Shown here in pieces: positions 1 through 7,072 of a stretch of 10,260 nt of DNA. Each line of letters starts with the position of its first letter. The first letter of the stretch is position 1. The translations under genes and the position numbers were made by a program. The DNA lies in the NCBI GenBank assembly GCA_026001225.1, contig BNZQ01000055.1:1-10260 (forward strand), written 5' to 3'. The notes under the pieces are model-generated. The model did no database searches and had not been told where the DNA came from. It saw nothing but the letters and a program-made list of their open reading frames with translations. This DNA is from Clostridia bacterium (GTDB lineage Bacteria; Bacillota; Clostridia; Christensenellales; DUVY01).

Positions 1-1
1 T

Positions 2-55
2 TATAACGGCGATACAGATGCGTTTGACGAGGAAGAAGGGGGAAAGCGGTTATGA
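2..55 (+). CDS. C-terminal tail of upstream gene, probable partner sugar ABC permease (partial)
   Basis: An open frame enters from the left edge and ends at TGA 53-55 after 17 visible codons reading YNGDTDAFDEEEGGKRL. Its stop overlaps the ATG of the next gene in the ATGA arrangement typical of translationally coupled subunits. MalF/UgpA-type permeases are usually encoded directly upstream of MalG-type ones, so this is probably the tail of the partner permease. No domain is visible, so the identity rests on position only. The acidic then basic hydrophilic tail fits a cytoplasmic C-terminus. Confidence 0.5.
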   Translation, partial: YNGDTDAFDEEEGGKRL

Positions 56-957
56 ATAATCCCTCTGTCGCGATAAACGGTAAGCATAACAACAGAAAAA
101 CGGTAAAGGGAACCGTCAGGATAGGCTTCAACGTGTTGACGTATGCGTTCTTAGTGTTGCAGATATTTTTGCTGGTATTCCCGTACTATCTGCAACTTGT
201 GACCTCTTTTACGGACATGAACTTTTTGGGCGAGTACGGCAAGATTTACTGGTGGCCGCAGAACGTTACGTTTACCAATCTGTTCGAGAATTATAAACAG
301 GCGATAATCACGGCGGATTTGCTGACGGGTCTTAAAAACACCCTCATATTCACGGTCGTCAGCACGGGCGTATCGCTGATATTCGCCTATGTGATGGGCT
401 ACGTGTTCGGAAAGATGAGATTCCGCGGCAGGAATATAGTGTTCATGGCGGTACTCAGTTCGATGATGGTGCCCGGCGAGGTGTTGCTGGTGCCGCTGTA
501 CTTGATTATCGGGGACGTAATGCACTTGACGGACACGATGCTTGCCGCGCTGATCCCGGGTATGATCAATGTGTTCGGTATATTTCTGATAAAGCAGTTT
601 ATGAACACGATACCCGACTCTATATTGGAAGCGGCGAACATAGACGGCGCGCGAGAGCTGCGCAAGATGTTTCAGATTGCTCTGCCGATGAGTATGCCGA
701 TAGTGGCGACTTACGTGATCATTACCTTTACGGCCAAGTGGAACGAATACCTGTGGCCGTCGATCGTGTTGTTGAGTCCCAAGAACTTTGTACTGCAACA
801 GTCGCTTATCTCGTTCTATCCGCAGTTCAACGGGGGCGCGTCGGACGGGTTTTTACGTGCCGCGGTGCTGATTCTGATTTCTACGCCGATAATAGTAATG
901 TACTGTACCTGTCAAAGATACTATCTGCAATCTATGAATCTGTCGGGTATAAAGTAG
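52..957 (+). CDS. Carbohydrate ABC transporter permease, MalG/UgpE type
   Basis: This is an inner-membrane subunit of a binding-protein-dependent sugar importer (BPD_transp_1 family); it would pair with a second permease and an ATPase. The 301-residue length is normal for the family. Six hydrophobic segments are visible at about residues 25-48, 97-120, 129-153, 161-183, 213-235 and 267-287. The EAA loop that contacts the ATPase is at about 193-212 (EAANIDGA, then a Leu-Pro pair). A short cytoplasmic N-terminus precedes the first helix, and the protein ends in a Gly-Ile-Lys tail common in MalG-like proteins. The start at 52 overlaps the upstream stop, with a purine-rich stretch at 31-45 as ribosome site. 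The substrate cannot be read from the sequence; the neighbouring glycosidase-like genes suggest an oligosaccharide. Confidence 0.93.
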   Translation: MNNPSVAINGKHNNRKTVKGTVRIGFNVLTYAFLVLQIFLLVFPYYLQLVTSFTDMNFLGEYGKIYWWPQNVTFTNLFENYKQAIITADLLTGLKNTLIFTVVSTGVSLIFAYVMGYVFGKMRFRGRNIVFMAVLSSMMVPGEVLLVPLYLIIGDVMHLTDTMLAALIPGMINVFGIFLIKQFMNTIPDSILEAANIDGARELRKMFQIALPMSMPIVATYVIITFTAKWNEYLWPSIVLLSPKNFVLQQSLISFYPQFNGGASDGFLRAAVLILISTPIIVMYCTCQRYYLQSMNLSGIK

Positions 958-978
958 AAACGGACAAACCGTATCGGG

Positions 979-1060
979 CGCAAAACGAAAAGGATTAAGA
1001 TTCACAGGGCGTAAAAGACAACTTGTATAGAGAATAACGTAATAAACCGCAAAACGAAAA
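979..1060 (+). repeat. Paired 13-bp direct repeat in the permease-lipoprotein gap
   Basis: CGCAAAACGAAAA occurs at 979-991 and again at 1048-1060, 69 bp apart, inside the 119-bp gap before the first lipoprotein gene. The second copy lies just upstream of its ribosome site. The core CGCAAAAC also appears at 4502-4509, 6326-6333 and 6361-6368, each time in an intergenic stretch of this gene run. The function is unknown; it could be a regulator or RNA-binding site, or a leftover of duplicated gene junctions. No strong promoter was found in this gap. Confidence 0.55.
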
Positions 1061-1076
1061 AGTGAGGTCACGTACT

Positions 1077-2786
1077 ATGAAAAGAAGTGTAAAAAACGGA
1101 TTCCGCAAATCGCCGCTCGCGTGGATGCTGTGTATTCTGATGTCGGCGTTAGCTTTCGTCGGTTGTACCCCGTCTGCGGGGGGCGGTAAGGAGCCGGACG
1201 GTACGGGTAATCCGCCCGCGCCGCCGCTGACCGACCTTATCGAGGTCGCGTCGGATTTCAGTTATTTCGGGGACTTAAAGATGAACGCCGACAAGCATTT
1301 AAAGGCATTCGGCAACGCCGGCAATTATTACGAAAACGTGCTGATGACGGCGATACAGGGCTTGTTCGCGCAGACGGAAAGCGTGTATTATTATAATTAC
1401 GCCGCTTGCTCGCAATTTTGGTTGGACGATATGGTCGAGAACTACGGTTTTACCTATGAAACCGTCAACACGGCGACAATGGTGAACGAGTACATAGAGA
1501 TGTGCGGCGGCAAGAAAAATACGGGCTATATATTGTATGATTTTCGCAACAACCCCGATTCGCTGAATTATGCCACCTCGCTTGCGGGGATAAAGGGCTG
1601 GCTGCCTCTCGACAAGACCATAGCCGATAAATACACCCCGTTGCTGATGTCGTCAAACAACATGGACGTGTCCGATCTGTCCTATGAGGACGTGTTCGAG
1701 GATTATAAGTCGGACTTCAACAACACCGGCTTGTTCCAACTCGATCCCGCGTTGGAAATGTCGAGGGATTATTGGATCGCCAATAAATACTTTGGCTATT
1801 ACGGAAAATACAAGGGCAATACGTTGAATCAACTGCTGGCGACCAAGGTACAGGAGTGGGTCGTGCCCGATGCGCCCGTGTTCGGCTGGGGCGCGGATAT
1901 CGAACACGACGCGGTTACGTTCAACTCGCAATTCGCGCACTTTACGGTGGGCTCGGATTCGAGTTATAACCTCACGGTATACGCCTGCCGCAACGTATTC
2001 GGCGCCGATGTGTCGAAATTGGTTCAGTCCGGCGACGACTATAAAATCACCGCGCAGACGGGCAAGCATTACGTCTGTATCGTGATGAGCGACGGCGACA
2101 ACTTACAGGCGTCGTCCAACACCTTTGCGACGGGCGAATCTTATTACAAGGCCGTTAGGGGCGATTTCCCGATGGGGTGGACGATGAGTCCGTCCGCCGC
2201 GGACGTTCAGCCGGGTCTGCTGCGCCAGATGTACGCGAATACGGGCGAGAAGGACTATTTTGTCGCATCGGTTTCGGGCACCGGTTATATGTATCCCGAC
2301 ATCTACCTCGAAGAAAGCCTTATCGCACATTGCTCACGGCTGAACGTCTACCTTGAACGGGCCGATTTAAAGACTCTGCAAATCATGGTAGACCGTACGG
2401 ACGTACAAACCGTGAAGGACAGCGTAAAGTATTACGCGCAGATGAGCAATTTAGACGGCGGAATGTTGGTTTCGTTTGGCCTTTACTATATTGGTTTTTA
2501 CGGCTCGGTGTATTGGGTCAACGACAAGCCTTTCGTGGGCATACGCGAAACCCTGTGGAATAAGACGGGTTCGATGATCGCCGAGTCAATCAACGGATAT
2601 AAAAAGGACCCGACGTCCATAGAGGGGTATAGTCTCGTGAACGTACATCCGTGGTCTACGAGCTATGCCGACGTGGTAAAGCTGGTGGAAAACCTCGACG
2701 ACGACTGCGTTGTCGTAAATGCAAATCAATTCTTCAATCTTATATCGGAAAACGTTCCGCATAACGACGTAACCTTGACCGCATAA
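1077..2786 (+). CDS. GxGYxYP-family putative glycoside hydrolase lipoprotein, copy A
   Basis: This is an exported lipoprotein of the GxGYxYP putative glycoside hydrolase family, whose reaction is not established. The signal peptide has a basic N-terminus, a hydrophobic core at about residues 15-28 and a lipobox-like FVGC with Cys30 as the predicted lipid site, followed by a Gly/Pro-rich linker. The N-terminal domain (about 50-200) is shared with the next gene. The family motif is intact at residues 401-407 (GTGYMYP), and an acidic patch MSDGDN lies at about 337-342, a candidate for catalytic or metal-binding residues. The C-terminus contains a VNVHPWS block followed by VPHNDVTL. The start is set at ATG 1077, nine bases after GAGG at 1064-1067; a GTG at 1062 is in frame but would swallow the ribosome site. 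It probably acts on the outer face of the membrane and supplies sugars to the upstream importer (inference). Confidence 0.88.
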   Translation: MKRSVKNGFRKSPLAWMLCILMSALAFVGCTPSAGGGKEPDGTGNPPAPPLTDLIEVASDFSYFGDLKMNADKHLKAFGNAGNYYENVLMTAIQGLFAQTESVYYYNYAACSQFWLDDMVENYGFTYETVNTATMVNEYIEMCGGKKNTGYILYDFRNNPDSLNYATSLAGIKGWLPLDKTIADKYTPLLMSSNNMDVSDLSYEDVFEDYKSDFNNTGLFQLDPALEMSRDYWIANKYFGYYGKYKGNTLNQLLATKVQEWVVPDAPVFGWGADIEHDAVTFNSQFAHFTVGSDSSYNLTVYACRNVFGADVSKLVQSGDDYKITAQTGKHYVCIVMSDGDNLQASSNTFATGESYYKAVRGDFPMGWTMSPSAADVQPGLLRQMYANTGEKDYFVASVSGTGYMYPDIYLEESLIAHCSRLNVYLERADLKTLQIMVDRTDVQTVKDSVKYYAQMSNLDGGMLVSFGLYYIGFYGSVYWVNDKPFVGIRETLWNKTGSMIAESINGYKKDPTSIEGYSLVNVHPWSTSYADVVKLVENLDDDCVVVNANQFFNLISENVPHNDVTLTA

Positions 2787-2787
2787 C

Positions 2788-2822
2788 AGGAGGGAACACG
2801 TTTTGTACCCGTCAAGAGGAGG
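2788..2822 (+). promoter_or_regulatory. Two strong Shine-Dalgarno sequences between the GxGYxYP genes
   Basis: The 50-bp gap carries AGGAGGG at 2788-2794 and AGAGGAGG at 2815-2822. The second is only 2 bases from ATG 2825 but 14 from ATG 2837, so neither start has ideal spacing. The first sits 8 bases before an out-of-frame TTG at 2803. The downstream ATG 2837 gives a conventional Lys-rich signal peptide and is preferred. Confidence 0.5.
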
Positions 2823-2836
2823 ACATGTATATCAAT

Positions 2837-4501
2837 ATGAAGAAAATCAAAAAAATCAAAAGGCTGATGGCGGCAATACTTTCTTGTATGTTGTTGTTCG
2901 CCGGAGTGGGATGCAGACCCAACGATCCGCCCGAATTGCCCGACAATTCTTGGGAAGAAGAGTATGCGTACTTCAAGCCCTTGAATATGAACGCGGGTAA
3001 AAAACTGAAGGTTTTCGGCTTTAGCGGGGTGCAGGATCTGACAGCCGATCAGCTGCTGATCGCCACGGCGATTCAGGGCATATTCGCCAAGGACGAGGTG
3101 ACGTATTACAACGGCGGCCCGCCGGTACCCTATACGTCCGTTTGGCTGAACAACCTGATAGAAAACTATAACGTCACGGTGGAATACGTTACGCTGGACG
3201 AAATGATGACGGCGTATGTGAATCAGTTCGGTACCGCTGCGGGCTATTCGCTGTGTTCGTTGGGCAACGACAGCGTAAACGCCGCGACCAACGCGGCCGC
3301 GGCGGAAAACGTACTGCCCGCCACGGCTGCTACGTCGGCGTATCTCGGCGGGTACGGGCTTAACAAAACGTACGACTTCACCGACGTGCCGGCGGCGTAT
3401 TTCTCGGCGGAACACTATTCCTTTACGCTGTTCAAGTCGAAGCTGAACGACAAGGGGCTGTTCTCGCTAACGCCCGAACGTCTCGCCGCGCGCGATTATG
3501 CGGTTGCCTGCGGCTACTATACCTATTATATGACCGACGCCTTTTCACCCGAAAGCTTGGACTATGTCGGTGAAATATATGATTGGGTAGAACGCGATTC
3601 GCCGGTGTTCGGCTGGGGCGGTATAGACGAGGCTACGGATGTCAACAGACACTCGCAATACGGGCTGTTCACCATCGCTTGCGATTGGGGGTATAATTGG
3701 TCGGTACACGCTTGTCCCGCGTTTTACGGCAACGGCGGCATAAAGCAAAAGACCGTGGAAGCCGATACCGCGGACGAGGAAAACGTCCATTACGTCAGTA
3801 TCGTGATGAGCGACGGCGACAATATTCAGGCGGTAACAAATACGCTGGCGCGGTTGCCCGAATACTTCAACCACAACGGCGGCGATTTCCCGATGGGCTA
3901 TAACATCGCGCCCTCGCTGGTGGAATTGGGCGCGGGCGTTCTGAAATACTGCTATAACCTTACGGGTACCAGCGATTATTTTGTCGGCGCCGTTTCCGGA
4001 CAGGGATATATCAATCCCGGCTCGTATTCCGAGCTTGACAAGTTCTGTTCGCGGATGTCGTGGTACCTAAAAAGAGCGGATTTGAACGTCGTACAAGTGT
4101 TGGACAACTCTATCGGCTCCGACGTCAGAAAAACGTATGCAAAGATCGGCGGCTTAAAGGGCGTGCAGGTGATGCTGGGCGACTATTACGAGCAGGGCTT
4201 CGGTTCGGTGTATTGGGAAAACGATATACCGTTCGTAACTTGCCGCGTATCTCTCTGGCAGGGAAGCTCCACCGGCGGCTCGGCGCAGGCGGCCGCCGCC
4301 AGAATCAACGGCTTCTCGACAGACGTACACAGCGCGGCGGCGTACACGATGGTCAACGTGCATCCGTGGTCTATGTCGTACGAGGACGTATGCCAAATGG
4401 TATCGCTGCTGAACGGCAACGTCCGCGTGGTGACGGCAAACCGCTTCTTCGACTTGCTGGCCCGGAACGTGCCGCACGAAAACGTGACGTTGGGCTTTTA
4501 A
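2837..4501 (+). CDS. GxGYxYP-family putative glycoside hydrolase lipoprotein, copy B
   Basis: This is a tandem paralog of the preceding gene, aligning along its whole length. Shared blocks include the start of the mature protein (LNMNAGKKLKVFG), PVFGWG, VMSDGDN (Asp326 to Asn329), GDFPMG, GSVYW.ND, VNVHPWSMSYEDV and the tail VPHENVTLGF. The signal peptide begins MKKIKKIKRL and ends in a VGC lipobox-like site with Cys26 as the likely lipid-modified residue. The -3 residue is Gly rather than Leu, so the lipobox is weak. The family motif at 388-394 reads GQGYINP: the second aromatic is Asn where copy A has Tyr406. This suggests altered specificity or a sequence-tolerant position. The start could also be ATG 2825, adding four residues. 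It likely works on the cell surface alongside copy A; the substrate is unknown. Confidence 0.87.
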   Translation: MKKIKKIKRLMAAILSCMLLFAGVGCRPNDPPELPDNSWEEEYAYFKPLNMNAGKKLKVFGFSGVQDLTADQLLIATAIQGIFAKDEVTYYNGGPPVPYTSVWLNNLIENYNVTVEYVTLDEMMTAYVNQFGTAAGYSLCSLGNDSVNAATNAAAAENVLPATAATSAYLGGYGLNKTYDFTDVPAAYFSAEHYSFTLFKSKLNDKGLFSLTPERLAARDYAVACGYYTYYMTDAFSPESLDYVGEIYDWVERDSPVFGWGGIDEATDVNRHSQYGLFTIACDWGYNWSVHACPAFYGNGGIKQKTVEADTADEENVHYVSIVMSDGDNIQAVTNTLARLPEYFNHNGGDFPMGYNIAPSLVELGAGVLKYCYNLTGTSDYFVGAVSGQGYINPGSYSELDKFCSRMSWYLKRADLNVVQVLDNSIGSDVRKTYAKIGGLKGVQVMLGDYYEQGFGSVYWENDIPFVTCRVSLWQGSSTGGSAQAAAARINGFSTDVHSAAAYTMVNVHPWSMSYEDVCQMVSLLNGNVRVVTANRFFDLLARNVPHENVTLGF

Positions 4502-4658
4502 CGCAAAACCATTTTTCACAAGACAAAATAAAAAATTTTGGAGGAAGACAAAAATGAAAAAGAAACCGTGACAATGTGACGTCGGGCTTTTAACCAAAAA
4601 CCATTCACAAGACAAAATAAAAAATCTCGGAGGAAACAAAGATGAAAAAGAAACTGTG
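4481..4658 (+). repeat. Tandem ~90-bp duplication of a gene junction
   Basis: Copy 1 (4481-4570) and copy 2 (4573-4658) are nearly the same sequence, separated by 2 bases. Each contains, in order: codons for Asn-Val-Thr-Leu/Ser-Gly-Phe and a TAA stop (the end of the GxGYxYP gene), an A-rich spacer with CACAAGACAAAATAAAAAAT, a GGAGG ribosome site, and an ATG followed by three Lys codons. They differ by scattered substitutions and a 4-base length change, so the event is not recent. It may be a local tandem duplication or the scar of a collapsed larger gene duplication. Confidence 0.9.
4554..4571 (+). other. Five-codon mini-ORF (MKKKP) from the duplicated P1 start
   Basis: ATG 4554 lies 9 bases after GGAGG at 4540-4544 and opens MKKKP before TGA at 4569-4571. 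The first four residues match the start of the real P1 gene, which begins 88 bases downstream with its own GGAGG. It is the duplicated start codon region cut off at the repeat junction. Ribosomes could initiate here and stop at once, so it may act as an upstream ORF, or it may be inert. No protein function is proposed. Confidence 0.6.
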
Positions 4659-6252
4659 GCTTATCGCGTTTGCGATGTCTCTGATGACCGTGTTATCGGT
4701 TATCGGCACGGCGGGATCGGGCGTATTCGCCGCTTCCGCTACAAATGTTACGTTTACTACGGGTCAAGCCGTAGACATGACCGAAACAAACTGGTATTAC
4801 GTACCGTTCGGCACAGCTATGGACGTGTATTCGCTCGGCGGTGGCGCCACATGGTCCATTGACGTGAAAGATAATACCGATCTTAACTCCATAAATTCTA
4901 GCGTATGGGCGGGAACTATCGTCTGGAAGGTTGAAATTCCCGAATCCGCGACCCGGTTTTATACCTCGCTGGGAATAGCCGGTAACGGAGAGGACGTTTC
5001 GAAGCTGTGGATATCGAAAGATAATACTGCGTATACAGAAATGACCGTCACCCCGCCGACTACGTTTGGCCCTGCGTATGGACCCTACGATTGCTATGTC
5101 AATCTCGCGGATTTGGACCTGACTGCGGCGGAAGGCGTCTATACCGTTTACGTTAAACTCGGTATCGACGACGGGAAGTGGGGTTTCAAGGTGCGCGGCC
5201 GTATGATGTTTGCGCATGACGCGGTGCTTTATTCATCGGAAGTCGGCGCGAATCTCGGTCTCGGCGACGTTTATACGACGACGAACAGGGGTTTTACGGG
5301 GACGGACGACGCCGCGTATCTGTTGTATTCGACGGGCGCGGTGCATCCTTCACTCGGCATCAGATATTTTGACGGCACCGCTTCTAACGGGACGGATTCC
5401 GAAAGCGGCAATAACAGAGCGAACGAGATAGGCAAGGCGCACGCAATCTACAAGTATACCACCTCCGCGGGGGTAAAGGGGCTGGTACTGAATCTCGCGT
5501 TGAGGAACACGGCATTGATACAGATTTATACGGGCGATACGGATATAGCGTCCGCGAATTCGACCGTGGCGGGTTCTGACAGCTTTAATAAAACCGTCGA
5601 CGGGGCGACGGCGGCGGCGATAGGTTTGGAGAATTGGGAAACCTTGTCCGTAACGTATAGTAGTGATATAGAGATCTCTGTCGACATCAGTGGTTATATT
5701 ACGCCCGATACCGCGCAGACCGTATATATCAGAATCGCCGACGCCGTGGATCTGAGCGGCGCGGGCCCACAGCTGCGCGGAATGAATTTTGACGAATACG
5801 CAAACCTGACGGCGGCAAGCTATCTCTATTTCGCGGACGGCGTCGATGCGGCGGAAATCGACTTTGGCACGGCGTTGAATGTAACGCAGTATCTCGCGCC
5901 GGCGGTGGACTTTGCGGGTGAATACGGAGGCGAAATAAACTATACCTACGATTATGCACTTACCGGTGCGAACGCGGCAAAGGCGTCGGTCACAACGGCG
6001 GGCGTGTTCACGGCGACGGAAGCGGGCGAGTATACGGTAAATATCACCCTGCACGCGTCTAACACGAACGAGACCGATACGGCGACGTTTACCGTTACGG
6101 TAAAGGCGCAATCGACGGATCCCACCGATCCTGCCGACCCGACGGATCCTGCGGATCCCGGGAATCCGGGCGGCTGCGGTAAGGCTGCGGCGGCAGGCTT
6201 GCTTTCTGCCGCGCTGTTGGGCTTGTTCTTGGTCATAAAGAAAAAGGCGTAA
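4642..6252 (+). CDS. P1: exported beta-sandwich surface protein with GGCG C-terminal anchor
   Basis: A 536-residue secreted protein with no confidently recognised enzyme domain. The Sec signal peptide runs to about residue 30 (VFA before Ala-Ser). Two consecutive beta-rich modules follow, about 35-200 and 203-395. Each ends in a similar strand pattern (VYVKLGIDDGKWGFKVRGRM versus VYIRIADAVD followed by LRGMNF), which suggests an internal duplication of a carbohydrate-binding-like jelly roll. An Ig/cadherin-like domain covers about 398-490 (AGEYTVNITLHAS, then FTVTV). A Thr/Asp/Pro linker occupies 491-509, then Gly510-Gly-Cys512-Gly, a hydrophobic helix (about 515-532) and KKKA. The start at 4642 has GGAGG 8 bases upstream. 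P3 is its paralog over residues 35-490. Its likely role is glycan binding or display at the cell surface (inference). There is no LPXTG motif. Confidence 0.82.
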   Translation: MKKKLWLIAFAMSLMTVLSVIGTAGSGVFAASATNVTFTTGQAVDMTETNWYYVPFGTAMDVYSLGGGATWSIDVKDNTDLNSINSSVWAGTIVWKVEIPESATRFYTSLGIAGNGEDVSKLWISKDNTAYTEMTVTPPTTFGPAYGPYDCYVNLADLDLTAAEGVYTVYVKLGIDDGKWGFKVRGRMMFAHDAVLYSSEVGANLGLGDVYTTTNRGFTGTDDAAYLLYSTGAVHPSLGIRYFDGTASNGTDSESGNNRANEIGKAHAIYKYTTSAGVKGLVLNLALRNTALIQIYTGDTDIASANSTVAGSDSFNKTVDGATAAAIGLENWETLSVTYSSDIEISVDISGYITPDTAQTVYIRIADAVDLSGAGPQLRGMNFDEYANLTAASYLYFADGVDAAEIDFGTALNVTQYLAPAVDFAGEYGGEINYTYDYALTGANAAKASVTTAGVFTATEAGEYTVNITLHASNTNETDTATFTVTVKAQSTDPTDPADPTDPADPGNPGGCGKAAAAGLLSAALLGLFLVIKKKA

Positions 6253-6273
6253 CGGAAAAGCGCGGCGGTAAAC

Positions 6274-6310
6274 TGCCGGCGGCTGTCCGATTTACAGGCT
6301 GCCGCCGGCA
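6274..6310 (+). terminator. GC-rich hairpin after P1, without a T-run
   Basis: TGCCGGCGGC at 6274-6283 pairs perfectly with GCCGCCGGCA at 6301-6310, with an inner TGT (6284-6286) and ACA (6294-6296) able to extend it across a bulge. It starts 22 bases after the P1 stop. No run of T follows, so it is not a textbook intrinsic terminator. It may give partial termination or protect the 3' end of the P1 message, which would lower P2 and P3 relative to P1. Confidence 0.55.
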
Positions 6311-6334
6311 AGATACCGGATACCCCGCAAAACC

Positions 6335-6353
6335 TCTCGCAAATTTTGTGAGG
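6335..6353 (+). promoter_or_regulatory. Small hairpin upstream of P2
   Basis: CTCGCAA at 6336-6342 pairs with TTGTGAG at 6346-6352 around a 3-base loop, with one G-T pair, extendable by another T-G pair. It is 39 bases before the P2 start codon and not followed by a T-run. The stem leaves the GGAGAG ribosome site free. It may be an mRNA-stability element; the function is unproven. Confidence 0.35.
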
Positions 6354-6391
6354 CGTTTAACGCAAAACTATCGGTGTTAATGGAGAGAAAC

Positions 6392-7072
6392 GTGAAAAAA
6401 GTATTATTATTGCTGATTCTGACTGTCTTGTTATTGCCGTCCGCGGTATTACTTGCGTCGGCGGACTCGCCGGTAAAGAATGTTTCATTATACAGCCGTC
6501 CCGAAAAGGTCGAATACCTGAAAGACGGCGCACTCGATTTGTCGGGGGCGAAGCTGCTGGTGGTTTACGGGGACGGTACGTCGCAGGTCGATATAACCCC
6601 CGCTATGCTGGGCGCGTATTCATTGGCGGAAACGGGCGTTAAAACGATCGAAGTAACGTATGAAGGCTTTACCGTCAGTTTTCAGATCGAGGTGGTCGAA
6701 AATTACGTGACGGAACTGACCGTAAAGACAAAACCGGCAAAACTCGATTACAAAACGGGCGATGTATTGTCGTTGGACGGCGGCGTACTGTCGGCGGTTT
6801 GGTTCGACGGTTCGGTTACGGACGTGTCTATGACGGCAAGCGGCGTTACCGTTTCCGCTTATAACGATGCCGTTTCGGGCAGGCAACTGGTTACGGTTGT
6901 CTTTGCGGGCGGTACGACCTCGTATTCTATCGACGTAACCGCGACGACCGGCGGCAATCCGAATCCGGGCGGCTGCGGCGGCTGTAACCGTTCGTCCGCG
7001 GCGGAGTATATCGCGGTACTCGGTGCGCTTGCCGCGCTGTCGTTCGGCTTATTTATCAGGAGGAAGGTATGA
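6392..7072 (+). CDS. P2: two-repeat Big_3 surface protein with GGCG C-terminal anchor
   Basis: A 226-residue exported protein. The signal peptide MKKVLLLLILTVLLLP ends near ASA24. Two group 3 bacterial Ig-like (Big_3) repeats follow at about 28-102 and 105-183. Each has the Pro-x-Lys/Tyr-x-x-G-x-x-Leu-x-L-x-G opening, an aromatic-x-DG-(S/T) turn and a closing VTV/VSF strand. Then come NPNPGG, Cys195, Gly-Gly-Cys198, a hydrophobic helix (about 203-222) and the basic tail IRRKV. GTG 6392 is chosen as start because GGAGAG at 6382-6387 sits just upstream and it gives a clean signal peptide; GTG 6374 and ATG 6380 are in frame but overlap the ribosome site. The stop overlaps the P3 start (ATGA), so translation is probably coupled. 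It may be a spacer or adhesion subunit on the cell surface. Confidence 0.82.
   Translation: MKKVLLLLILTVLLLPSAVLLASADSPVKNVSLYSRPEKVEYLKDGALDLSGAKLLVVYGDGTSQVDITPAMLGAYSLAETGVKTIEVTYEGFTVSFQIEVVENYVTELTVKTKPAKLDYKTGDVLSLDGGVLSAVWFDGSVTDVSMTASGVTVSAYNDAVSGRQLVTVVFAGGTTSYSIDVTATTGGNPNPGGCGGCNRSSAAEYIAVLGALAALSFGLFIRRKV
7058..7067 (+). promoter_or_regulatory. P3 ribosome site embedded in the P2 tail codons
   Basis: AGGAGGAAGG at 7058-7067 encodes the Arg-Arg-Lys of the P2 membrane-tail signal and is also a perfect Shine-Dalgarno, 5 bases from AGGAGG to ATG 7069. The P2 stop TGA 7070-7072 overlaps that ATG. One stretch therefore serves topology signalling and translation initiation. Confidence 0.8.

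Noticed and set aside
151..798. 215-codon minus-strand open frame over the ABC permease
   Set aside because: It is a shadow of a well-recognised permease, with Arg/His-rich composition and no family features.
1001..1031. Promoter before GxGYxYP copy A (TTCACA and TATAGA)
   Set aside because: Spacing and hexamer matches are poor; the gene may be transcribed from further upstream.
1062..1076. GTG 1062 as start of GxGYxYP copy A
   Set aside because: It would place the start inside the GAGG ribosome site and add five residues before a normal lipoprotein signal peptide starting at ATG 1077.
2803..3000. 65-codon frame from TTG 2803 with a good ribosome site
   Set aside because: It overlaps the start of copy B out of frame and the product has no recognisable features; probably chance.
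5350..6111. 253-codon minus-strand open frame inside P1
   Set aside because: Very Arg-rich composition typical of the reverse frame of GC-rich coding sequence; P1 has a signal peptide and anchor on the other strand.
6374..6391. GTG 6374 or ATG 6380 as start of P2
   Set aside because: Both overlap or precede the GGAGAG ribosome site; GTG 6392 gives a standard signal peptide.
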